Shown here: positions 1 to 5,024 of the stretch, piece after piece
Layout: each line of letters starts with the position of its first letter
Numbering within the stretch: the stretch's first letter is position 1
NCBI GenBank assembly: GCA_035310125.1
Contig: DATGEP010000286.1
Span: 1 to 7,549 of the forward strand
DNA length: 7,549 nt
From: DATGEP01 sp035310125
GTDB lineage: Bacteria > Chloroflexota > Ktedonobacteria > Ktedonobacterales > JADMIN01
Reading direction: 5' to 3'
The notes under the pieces: generated by a model
Databases searched by the model: none
Told to the model about the DNA's origin: nothing
Seen by the model: only the letters and a program-made list of their open reading frames with translations
Translations under genes and position numbers: made by a program

Positions 1-36
1 GCCGTCGCCCAGGCGCTGGGCTGCGATGTCGGGTGA
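1..36 (+). CDS. possible 3' end of an upstream gene (partial)
   Basis: Frame 1 is open from the window edge to a TGA at 34-36 and reads AVAQALGCDVG. That is reminiscent of the last helix of a small helix-turn-helix protein (compare 'ALGC' in XRE-type antitoxins), but eleven residues cannot establish this. All three forward frames close within the first 47 bases, so the choice of frame is a guess. Confidence 0.15.
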   Translation, partial: AVAQALGCDVG

Positions 37-120
37 GCGCTAGGTGATACACTTGGTGAAGGCCATGACACATGGGCATAGCTGAACATTGAAGACAGGT
101 ACACCAGATCGAGGTGGAAC

Positions 121-471
121 GTGAAGGCCGAAGATCATCGCCAGGCGGCGGAAGATATCGAGGCGGTCCTGCCTGATCTCACTGCGTCGGCGGCTGGCTC
201 GCGGGCTAACCGCGTGCTGATCGAGAGCTATTACGGTGCCGCGTTCCATTGGATCGCGCTGAAATGCCAAACGCAGTATGGGAAGCATAAAGAGAATCAC
301 ACGAAGCTGGTCTCGTATCTGCGTGACCTTGAAGAGCCAGCCGTTGCCGAGCGATGGCGGGTTCTCGAGGAGATACGCAACGGCGGTTGGTACGGACATC
401 AGAATCTGAATGCGGATCTGGCGCAAGCGCAGGCTCTCTGGCAGGAGATTCGGCAATGGGCGCACACCTGA
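121..471 (+). CDS. HEPN-domain protein, probable toxin half of a HEPN-MNT pair
   Basis: This 116-residue, helix-rich protein looks like a HEPN-fold protein. HEPN toxins are small RNases whose active site is an R-x4-6-H motif, usually with a polar residue after the Arg. Here R86-N87 followed by GGWYG and H93 gives R-x6-H near the C terminus. The middle part (about 36-60, ESYYGAAFHWIAL and nearby H56, H60) matches the second and third helices of such proteins. The start is GTG at 121; GAGGTGG at 111-117 lies just upstream and a TAG at 79-81 limits extension. Its TGA (469-471) overlaps an ATG of the downstream nucleotidyltransferase frame, and the two genes are surely co-transcribed. In studied HEPN-MNT systems the MNT partner AMPylates a Tyr two residues after the His (RX4HXY). 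Here that position is N95, so the usual target Tyr is absent. HEPN membership is fairly sure; toxicity is inference. Confidence 0.72.
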   Translation: MKAEDHRQAAEDIEAVLPDLTASAAGSRANRVLIESYYGAAFHWIALKCQTQYGKHKENHTKLVSYLRDLEEPAVAERWRVLEEIRNGGWYGHQNLNADLAQAQALWQEIRQWAHT

Positions 472-515
472 TGGGCAGCAACGACGTGTCGCATGTGTCC
501 GATCGGATGAACGCT

Positions 516-522
516 GAGGGAG
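516..522 (+). promoter_or_regulatory. ribosome binding site that sets the MNT start
   Basis: GAGGGAG lies 8 nt before the ATG at 531. The other candidate starts in this frame (354, 456, 471, 507) have no comparable purine-rich site, although ATG 471 overlaps the HEPN stop codon as TGATG and could be used by termination-reinitiation. Confidence 0.5.
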
Positions 523-530
523 ACGGACAG

Positions 531-1004
531 ATGCTCCAGATCGAGGAGATGGAACTACTACTCGTGCCCTGGCTGGAGAGCGAAATGGCGGCCCTCGTGC
601 GGGCAATCGTTACCGGCGTAGCGCGGCGCCATGCGGACCTGCGCGCGGCGATTCTCTTCGGCTCAGTCGCACGCCATGAGGCGCGCCCGCTCGACGATGC
701 GGAACCGAGCGACGTGGACCTCTTGCTGGTTTTCGATCTGGAGCCTGCGCTCGATCACCTGCCGCTGGAACGCCGGCTCGCTGTCAGTCACACGATTGGG
801 CTGGCCGAAGATCAGCATCGCGCCGCGCCACGTGAGGTCAATGTGCTGACGGCGGTTGGGAATCTGGGCGACTGGGACTCGACCTTTGTGGAGAACGTCG
901 CACGCGATGGCATCCTGTTGTGGAGTCGCGGACCTCTGCCGAGGCCATTCGCGTCCTTGCCGACGCTGGACGAAGCTCGGAAAGCCGTCGCTCAAACATC
1001 GTGA
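531..1004 (+). CDS. minimal nucleotidyltransferase (MNT), probable antitoxin of the HEPN-MNT pair
   Basis: A 157-residue protein of the polymerase-beta nucleotidyltransferase superfamily. The signature starts at FGSVAR (G44-S45) and ends with the metal-binding D61-V-D63 in SDVDLLLVF. The spacing from GS to DxD is 15 residues rather than the usual 10 or so, an apparent insert around LDDAE. The C-terminal part (VENVARDGILLWSRG, about 120-134) is typical of MNT proteins. The third carboxylate normally found in a later strand (as in 'VDVV/VDLV') appears to be N104 in EVNVLTA, so catalysis may be weakened, or the true third acid lies elsewhere. Family MNTs transfer AMP to a partner HEPN toxin and neutralise it. 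The gene sits directly behind a HEPN gene, which supports a toxin-antitoxin role. I chose ATG 531 for its ribosome binding site; ATG 471, overlapping the HEPN stop, would add 20 residues. Confidence 0.75.
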   Translation: MLQIEEMELLLVPWLESEMAALVRAIVTGVARRHADLRAAILFGSVARHEARPLDDAEPSDVDLLLVFDLEPALDHLPLERRLAVSHTIGLAEDQHRAAPREVNVLTAVGNLGDWDSTFVENVARDGILLWSRGPLPRPFASLPTLDEARKAVAQTS

Positions 1005-1091
1005 TCGAAGATCGAGGGCCGTGCTGATAGTGCGCTATCCCATCCCGTTGTTCCGCAGCGTTTCGCCGGCCCGGCCCCCCTCCGAGAAATC

Positions 1092-2135
1092 CTACTCTGC
1101 CAGCGCCGCGTCCTCCGCCGCGTAGTCGAATTGCGCCGCGTCGAAGGTGGCGGGCGGATGGGCGCGCTCCCAGGCCACCGTGCGCAACAACGCCTCGTCG
1201 CGCGGGATACGCTCGGCGTAGCCCAGCTCGCGCCGGATACGCGACGAGTCCGTCACCCACGATTGCGCCAGATTGCCGTCGAAGCGCATGGCCTCGGGCA
1301 GGCGCTCCGCTGGCACCGTTTTGATCTCGCCGTGCCAGCCAGCCGCAGCGCCGATGGCACGCACCCACTCAGCCTGCGTTAGCGTGTCGGGGTCACCAGC
1401 GTTGTAGACACGCCCCGCCGCGCGCTCGTCAGTCACGGCCAGCGCGACGGCATCCGCGACGTTTTCCACGTAGCCACGTGTCCAGCGCCAGTCCGCCAAA
1501 TGCTCCTCCAGGACGATGACCTGGCGCCCATCGTCTATTCGCTTCAAGTATTCGAAGACACGGTGCTGGTGGTCGCCGGGACCGTAGACCGCCGGCAGAC
1601 GCAGTACTGTGCCGGGCAGCGCCGCATCGCCGAGATACACGCGCTCCGCCAGGATCTTCTCGTAGCGCTCGGCGCCGGGAATCATTCCGGCCTGAGCGTA
1701 CATGCGCTCCCGCAGCGGCGCATCTTCGGTGAGCGGCAGCGGGTCGGGTTGCCCCGGCTCGGTGCGCAGGAGCCGCCCATACGCGCGGTAGACATCCTGG
1801 CTGCTGATCGCGACAACGCGCCGCGCGACGCCGCGAAACACGGCTTGCACGCCGCGGGCGTCGTCGTCGTTCTGCGGAATCATATCCAGCACGACCTCCG
1901 GCGCGCTATCCCGCAGCGCATGCGCATAGTCCGCCAGTCGCTCGCGGTCGCCATACATCTGACGCGCGCCCGCCGGCAGATCGGCATGTTCGGCGCCCCG
2001 CGCGAACCGCCCTTTCGGCGTGTCCGCCGCCAGCGGCCCGCGATGAAACAGGACGAGCTCGTGGCCCTGCCCGGCCAGCCGCCGCACAATATGCGGCCCG
2101 ATGAAGTTCGTTCCGCCGATGACCAGGATGCGCAT
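1092..2135 (-). CDS. NAD-dependent epimerase/dehydratase family protein (atypical extended SDR)
   Basis: 347 residues, a usual length for an extended short-chain dehydrogenase/reductase. The N terminus MRILVIGGTNFIG carries the Rossmann dinucleotide motif (GGTNFIG, residues 7-13). SSQDVY (111-116) corresponds to the catalytic Ser/Thr strand, VYGPGD (183-188) is the usual substrate-side loop, and GYVENVADAV (221-230) and VYNAGD (243-248) are typical of NAD(P)-dependent nucleotide-sugar epimerase/dehydratase relatives. The expected YxxxK is not present: the matching region reads ERYEKILAE, with Y158 only two residues before K160 and Glu at the K-4 position. It may therefore be an atypical SDR with altered or absent redox activity; the substrate cannot be told. 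ATG 2135 is preceded by GAGGGG (complement of 2144-2149) at 8 nt. It lies downstream of clpP on the same strand with a 155 nt gap, and converges with the MNT gene across 87 nt. Confidence 0.82.
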   Translation of the reverse strand: MRILVIGGTNFIGPHIVRRLAGQGHELVLFHRGPLAADTPKGRFARGAEHADLPAGARQMYGDRERLADYAHALRDSAPEVVLDMIPQNDDDARGVQAVFRGVARRVVAISSQDVYRAYGRLLRTEPGQPDPLPLTEDAPLRERMYAQAGMIPGAERYEKILAERVYLGDAALPGTVLRLPAVYGPGDHQHRVFEYLKRIDDGRQVIVLEEHLADWRWTRGYVENVADAVALAVTDERAAGRVYNAGDPDTLTQAEWVRAIGAAAGWHGEIKTVPAERLPEAMRFDGNLAQSWVTDSSRIRRELGYAERIPRDEALLRTVAWERAHPPATFDAAQFDYAAEDAALAE

Positions 2136-2179
2136 GAGTCTTTCCCCTCATAATTCGGGCGAGTTCTATATATCAGGCT

Positions 2180-2198
2180 CGCGGGTTGAAGGCCCGCG
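2180..2198. other. GC-rich hairpin between clpP and the epimerase gene
   Basis: CGCGGG (2180-2185) and CCCGCG (2193-2198) form a six-pair stem around a 7-nt loop. Neither strand has a T-tract after it, so it is not a canonical intrinsic terminator. It sits between the clpP stop and the epimerase start and could be a weak clpP terminator or processing site. Confidence 0.3.
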
Positions 2199-2210
2199 GC
2201 TCATCCCAAA

Positions 2211-2239
2211 TTGACAGGCGCCCCCTGTCCAGATAGGAT
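2211..2239 (+). promoter_or_regulatory. sigma70-like promoter match pointing antisense to clpP
   Basis: A perfect -35 hexamer TTGACA (2211-2216) is followed after 17 nt by TAGGAT (2234-2239), a four-of-six match to TATAAT. Transcription would start near 2246 and run into the 3' end of clpP on the antisense strand. The -35 overlaps an inverted repeat, GACAGG (2213-2218) and CCTGTC (2224-2229). Read on the minus strand, that repeat is a short hairpin followed by AATTT about 60 nt after the clpP stop, so the same bases may instead be a weak clpP terminator. Confidence 0.3.
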
Positions 2240-2290
2240 GGGCCGCGGACTTTCAGGCCAGGCTCGCGGTGTGCGAACACTGGCATCACG

Positions 2291-2938
2291 CTACAGGCGC
2301 TTCTCGCGCTCCTTCCACTCCTCCAGCTGCAGCACTTCGTCCACGATACCGTACTCCCGCGCGGCCTCGGCGCTCATGTAGAAGTCGCGCTCGGTGTCGT
2401 GCTGGATGCGATCGAGGGACTGGCGGGTGTGCAGGGCGATGATGTCGTTGATGACATCGCGCGTGTGCAGCATCTCGCGGGCGAAGATGTCAATGTCGGT
2501 CGTTTGGCCACCGGGACCCTGCGGCACCAGCGGCTGGTGCAGGTGAATGCGCGCGTGGGGCAGCGCGTAGCGGCGGCCGGGATCGCCCGCCATCAGCAGG
2601 ATGGTGCCGAAGCTGGCGGCCCAGCCAACGCAGGTGGTGGCGATGGGGCTGCGGATCGAGCGCATCGTGTCGTAGATCGCCAGTCCGGCGGTGATGACGC
2701 CGCCCGGCGAGTTGATATACATGTTGATGTCGCGCTCTTTGTTCTCCGCCTCCAGGAACAGCAGCTCCGCGACGATCAAGCCTGCCAGCTCGTCCGTCAC
2801 CGGCCCGGTGACGAGGATGATTCGCTCCCGTAGCAGCCGCGAAAACAAATCGTAGGCGCGCTCGCCCCGGCTGCCCGACTCAATCACGGTCGGAATGATC
2901 ATGCTGGCGCCCTGTGCGGCGCTCATATCAAACTGCAT
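2291..2938 (-). CDS. clpP: ATP-dependent Clp protease proteolytic subunit ClpP
   Basis: A 215-residue ClpP serine protease, the barrel-forming peptidase that degrades proteins unfolded by a ClpX/ClpC ATPase in the cytoplasm. The family core is clear: IIPTVIE and SRGERAYDLFSRLL near the N terminus (14-36), INSPGG (75-80), then the catalytic triad S109 (in GWAASFG), H134 (in LHQPL) and D185 (in TERDFYM). The serine loop differs from the common GQAASMG by Trp and Phe substitutions, but all three catalytic residues are present. I chose ATG 2938, with AAAGGG about 10 nt upstream. ATG 2926 and ATG 2902 (MIIPTVIE, closest to the canonical ClpP N terminus) are alternatives, so the first dozen residues may be propeptide or misassigned. 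It begins 37 nt after the stop of a small DUF4177-like gene and is probably co-transcribed with it. A regulator resembling ClgR is encoded divergently just upstream of that operon. Confidence 0.93.
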   Translation of the reverse strand: MQFDMSAAQGASMIIPTVIESGSRGERAYDLFSRLLRERIILVTGPVTDELAGLIVAELLFLEAENKERDINMYINSPGGVITAGLAIYDTMRSIRSPIATTCVGWAASFGTILLMAGDPGRRYALPHARIHLHQPLVPQGPGGQTTDIDIFAREMLHTRDVINDIIALHTRQSLDRIQHDTERDFYMSAEAAREYGIVDEVLQLEEWKEREKRL

Positions 2939-2975
2939 AGCAGTAGCACCCTTTCTGAGCAGCTTCCGGCAGCGA

Positions 2976-3248
2976 TCAGGCTGCCTGACGGACGAAGTAG
3001 TACGACACCCGGGACGTGACACGCTCGGCGGGATGGGGCAGGATTCCGGCCAGCAGCCAGCCATCGGCCCCTAGCGCGGCCAGCTCCGACTCTCCCAACG
3101 GCTCCTGTTCGCGCGGGTCAATGGTCACGACGTGATACTCCCAGAGCGTGCGCGGCGCTTCCACCTTCTCAAAGATGATGGGCACCGCTAGCGACGGATT
3201 GCGGTCCGGCGGATCGGTGTTCAGGATGCGCGGCGAAAAATACGGCAT
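2976..3248 (-). CDS. small DUF4177-like protein encoded upstream of clpP
   Basis: A 90-residue protein. Its C-terminal half resembles DUF4177-type small proteins: WEYHVVTI (36-43) starts a strand, LGADGWLLAGI (59-69) matches the characteristic 'lg.dGWelv' segment, and VSYYFVR (81-87) matches the closing 'yfkR' strand. No signal peptide or membrane segment is visible. The start at 3248 is well supported: AAGGAG on the minus strand lies 7 nt before the ATG, and the residues encoded further upstream in frame look like noncoding sequence. It is the first gene of a probable two-gene operon with clpP (37 nt gap). The function of DUF4177 proteins is not established. A role in proteolysis, such as an adaptor or a ClpP modulator, is suggested only by position. 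Confidence 0.68.
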   Translation of the reverse strand: MPYFSPRILNTDPPDRNPSLAVPIIFEKVEAPRTLWEYHVVTIDPREQEPLGESELAALGADGWLLAGILPHPAERVTSRVSYYFVRQAA

Positions 3249-3270
3249 ACGCCATCTCCTTGTGCGCGGT
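3249..3270 (-). promoter_or_regulatory. ribosome binding site of the DUF4177-like gene
   Basis: Minus-strand AAGGAG followed by 7 nt and ATG. It is the best Shine-Dalgarno match for any start in this frame and fixes the start at 3248 rather than 3329. Confidence 0.6.
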
Positions 3271-3381
3271 AATGGGGGAATGGCCCCGATTCCCGCTGTG
3301 CCGCGACACTGGTGTGCCGCGAGCGACAAAACTTATGCTTGAAGGGTATCCGCGCATCGGCTAGAATTGAAGGCAGAAGCG

Positions 3382-3424
3382 ATGCTTACGGCATAGGCTC
3401 GCGCGCAAGGTATGCTACGAGCAT
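3382..3424. promoter_or_regulatory. paired inverted repeats, candidate operators in the divergent clpP/XRE control region
   Basis: Two copies of ATGC-N5-GCAT lie at 3382-3394 and 3412-3424. The second extends to ATGCT-ACG-AGCAT. Their centres (3388 and 3418) are exactly 30 bp apart, close to three helical turns, so a dimer on each would sit on the same face of the DNA. A further ATGCTT half-site lies at 3335-3340. They fall 22-64 nt upstream of the XRE start, in the 197-nt region between that gene and the divergent clpP operon. A binding site for the XRE protein itself is the natural guess. No strong sigma70 promoter was seen; TTGAAG (3367-3372) with CATAGG (3392-3397, 19 nt spacer) is a weak candidate overlapping the first repeat. 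Confidence 0.45.
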
Positions 3425-3445
3425 GCGTTTGAGAGAGGCGGCACT

Positions 3446-3793
3446 ATGGCGGACCTACAGCACACGCTCGGCGCGGTGATCCGGCGCGAGCGGCGCGAGC
3501 GGCAGATGACCCTGAAGGAGCTGGCCGAACGCTCCGCGCTTTCGGTTGTCTATCTCGGCGAGATCGAGCGCGGCAAGAAATATCCCTCCGCGCTCGTGCT
3601 GGAGCGCCTTGCCGCCGCCCTGGACCTGATGGTACCGGACCTGTTGGAATATTTCGCGGACGAGCTACGCGGCCTACGCCAGCCTTCGATGGCGATTGGC
3701 TTTCTGCCAGCGCGCCGCGATACCATCCAGCCCGCGCAATCGTCCCAGCCGCGCGGCAACACCGGCGTCATCCTCAATATGCTGGTGGCCTAA
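3446..3793 (+). CDS. XRE-family transcriptional regulator, ClgR-like
   Basis: A 115-residue DNA-binding protein with one N-terminal helix-turn-helix of the XRE/Cro type (about residues 8-65). MTLKELAERSALSV is helix 2 plus the turn, and VYLGEIERGKKYPS is the recognition helix and its cap. LERLAAALDLMVPDLLEY closes the fold. The phrase 'YL.EIERG.K.PS..LE.LA.AL' is common in XRE proteins and close to actinobacterial ClgR, which activates clpP and other Clp genes. Here the gene is divergent from the clpP operon, which fits that role. The roughly 40-residue C-terminal tail (78-115) is unlike any sensor domain I recognise and looks partly disordered. ATG 3446 has AGAGAGG (3432-3438) 7 nt upstream. 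XRE identity is sure; regulation of clpP is inferred from position and resemblance. Confidence 0.87.
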   Translation: MADLQHTLGAVIRRERRERQMTLKELAERSALSVVYLGEIERGKKYPSALVLERLAAALDLMVPDLLEYFADELRGLRQPSMAIGFLPARRDTIQPAQSSQPRGNTGVILNMLVA

Positions 3794-3797
3794 CGGC

Positions 3798-4634
3798 ATG
3801 ACCACTCCAGCTTCCTCCGGTGAGCGCTTGCAAAAGTACCTCGCGCATGCCGGCGTCGCCTCGCGTCGCCACGCCGAGGAGCTGATTCAGGCGGGAGCCG
3901 TCACCGTCAACGGCCAGGTCGTCCGCGAGCTGGGCACACGCGTAGACCCGGCGACGGATGAGGTGCGCGTGCGTGGCGCGGTGGTTCGCCCAGCCGAAGA
4001 TGCGCTCTACATTCTCCTCAACAAGCCTACTGATACCGTCACCACCGCCAGCGATCCACAGGGACGCCGCACGGTGCTCGATCTGCTGCCGGACGAATGG
4101 CGCGCGCAGCGGGTCTACCCGGTGGGCCGGCTCGACCGCGATACCGAGGGACTCCTGCTGCTCACCAACGATGGCGATTTCGCGCTGCGCCTCACGCATC
4201 CTCGCTATGCGCCCGCTAAGGAATACGCCGCGCTGGTGGTGGGGCGCCCCTCGCCCGGCACGCTCGACCGGCTGTCCCACGGCATACTGCTCCCCGGTGA
4301 GACGCGCCCCACCGCGCCAGCGCGCGCGTGGCTGATGCGCTCGCAGGGTGATGCGACATGGGTGGGCATCGAGCTGCACGAGGGGCGCAATCGCCAGGTG
4401 CGGCGCATGCTCGAAGCGGTGGGCCATCCCGCTGTGCGGCTGCGGCGCGTGCGCATCGGCCCGCTCACGCTCGGCCCGCTGGCGCCCGGCAAGGCGCGGC
4501 TACTCACGGCACATGAAGTGGAGCAGCTACATCGCGCCACCACCCCATCCAATCGCCATGAAACCCTGGCGGTAAAGCCAGCCAGCCCCGCGCGACCAGC
4601 CGAACCGCGCGGTGGGAGTGGGCCACGTCATTGA
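3798..4634 (+). CDS. rRNA pseudouridine synthase, RsuA/RluB/RluE/RluF family
   Basis: A 278-residue pseudouridine synthase, which isomerises a specific uridine in rRNA. An N-terminal S4 RNA-binding domain (about 8-55) is marked by RLQKYLAHAGVASRRHAEELI and VTVNGQVV. The catalytic domain follows: ILLNKP (72-77), then PVGRLDRDTEGLLLLTNDG with catalytic D113 in GRLD, KEYAALV (141-147), and the closing EGRNRQVRRML (195-205). This is the RluB/RsuA arrangement. RluB modifies 23S helix 89 and RsuA modifies 16S U516; motifs alone do not decide between them, although length and layout slightly favour RluB. About 30 C-terminal residues rich in Pro, Ala and Arg extend past the domain and look disordered. 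The ATG is 4 nt after the XRE stop codon with no clear Shine-Dalgarno of its own, so translation is probably coupled to the regulator. Codons upstream of 3798 in this frame overlap the XRE gene and are not family-like. Confidence 0.92.
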   Translation: MTTPASSGERLQKYLAHAGVASRRHAEELIQAGAVTVNGQVVRELGTRVDPATDEVRVRGAVVRPAEDALYILLNKPTDTVTTASDPQGRRTVLDLLPDEWRAQRVYPVGRLDRDTEGLLLLTNDGDFALRLTHPRYAPAKEYAALVVGRPSPGTLDRLSHGILLPGETRPTAPARAWLMRSQGDATWVGIELHEGRNRQVRRMLEAVGHPAVRLRRVRIGPLTLGPLAPGKARLLTAHEVEQLHRATTPSNRHETLAVKPASPARPAEPRGGSGPRH

Positions 4635-4675
4635 TACCGTAGGTGCGGTCGAATCCACTTGAAACGCCCGGTCCG

Positions 4676-4693
4676 CTTGTCCCACTTGTCCCA
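4676..4693. repeat. two tandem copies of a 9-bp unit
   Basis: CTTGTCCCA occurs twice back to back in the noncoding stretch after the pseudouridine synthase gene. With only two copies this may be a replication slip. Confidence 0.4.
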
Positions 4694-4737
4694 TGTCAAT
4701 GCCCGATGCGACGGAGAAGAGGTGTACAATCGGGCGC

Positions 4738-4760
4738 GGCAAGATGGTGACAATCTTGTC
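4738..4760 (+). other. hairpin downstream of the pseudouridine synthase gene
   Basis: CAAGAT (4740-4745) and ATCTTG (4753-4758) pair around a 7-nt loop, extended by one G-T and one G-C pair outside. The T-tract is poor, so it is only a weak terminator candidate for the XRE-synthase transcript, about 100 nt after the stop. It ends just before the promoter at 4767. Confidence 0.35.
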
Positions 4761-4766
4761 ATTATG

Positions 4767-4795
4767 TTGACGAAAGAGCGCGATCATGCTATGCT
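4767..4795 (+). promoter_or_regulatory. sigma70-type promoter
   Basis: TTGACG (4767-4772, five of six) is followed by a 17-nt spacer and TATGCT (4790-4795, four of six). It is the best promoter-like match I saw by eye that lies in intergenic DNA and faces a downstream gene. The expected start point is near 4802. It would produce either a leader of about 220 nt for the Tat gene at 5025 or a free RNA ending at the terminator at 4952-4994. Confidence 0.5.
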
Positions 4796-4801
4796 TGCCC
4801 C

Positions 4802-4994
4802 CATCAAGTAGAAAGCTCATTCAGGCCGTGGATTCGTGTTTCCGTCGCTCAGCCGGAAGATCGCCACAGTACGGTATTAAGGTCTGGATGGAGCTGATCC
4901 TCGATACATGCGGCTTTCCCTCTCACTGACGATCGCTGACAGCGAATAGCGAAACCGGCCACGGCTGAATGGGCGTGCGCCGGTTTTTCGTTTT
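4802..4994 (+). ncRNA. candidate small RNA or regulatory leader, about 190 nt
   Basis: The segment is bounded by a promoter (4767-4795) and a strong intrinsic terminator (4952-4994) and contains no convincing reading frame. Visible pairing includes TTCCG (4840-4844) with CGGAA (4854-4858), CGCT-GAC-AGCG (4934-4944), and a possible long-range GAAAGC (4811-4816) with GCTTTC (4913-4918). I do not recognise it as tmRNA, SRP RNA, 6S RNA or a known riboswitch. Two readings are possible: a stand-alone sRNA, or a termination-controlled leader of the Tat gene whose ribosome binding site begins 16 nt after the T-tract. The start point is predicted, not known. Confidence 0.4.
4952..4994 (+). terminator. 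strong intrinsic terminator just upstream of the Tat gene
   Basis: AAACCGGC (4952-4959) pairs perfectly with GCCGGTTT (4979-4986). The stem continues inward with CACG (4960-4963) and CGTG (4974-4977) past one bulged C, leaving a 10-nt loop. The 3' arm runs straight into TTTTT-CG-TTTT. It may end the upstream XRE-synthase transcript, end a small RNA, or act as an attenuator. No AT-rich promoter element is visible between it and the next start codon, so RNA reaching the Tat gene must read through it. Confidence 0.75.
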
Positions 4995-5024
4995 CCGGCG
5001 CGGACGTGTGGAGGGGTACGATAC

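Noticed and set aside
53..82. TTGGTG with CATAGC as a promoter for the HEPN-MNT pair
   Set aside because: The -10 match is poor (18-nt spacer, three of six), so it was not called, although a promoter must exist here or upstream.
40..606. 188-codon minus-strand open frame opposite the HEPN and MNT genes
   Set aside because: Arg/Pro/Ser-rich with no domain pattern; it is the complement of two recognisable genes.
1026..1039. GATAG-TGCG-CTATC hairpin between the convergent MNT and epimerase genes
   Set aside because: Only five pairs and no T-tract on either strand; too weak to call a terminator.
1500..2153. 217-codon plus-strand open frame across the epimerase gene
   Set aside because: Antisense to a clear SDR gene; composition is His/Arg/Gln-rich and no motif is seen.
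3774..4427. Long minus-strand frame opposite the pseudouridine synthase gene
   Set aside because: Shadow of a well-supported gene in GC-rich DNA; no ribosome binding site or motif noted.
4527..4820. 97-codon minus-strand frame in the gap after the pseudouridine synthase gene
   Set aside because: No Shine-Dalgarno before its ATG, it overlaps the synthase 3' end, and it shows no domain features.
4802..4994. tmRNA, SRP RNA, 6S RNA or a known riboswitch
   Set aside because: None of the conserved core sequences I know for these classes could be found; the element is reported as unclassified.
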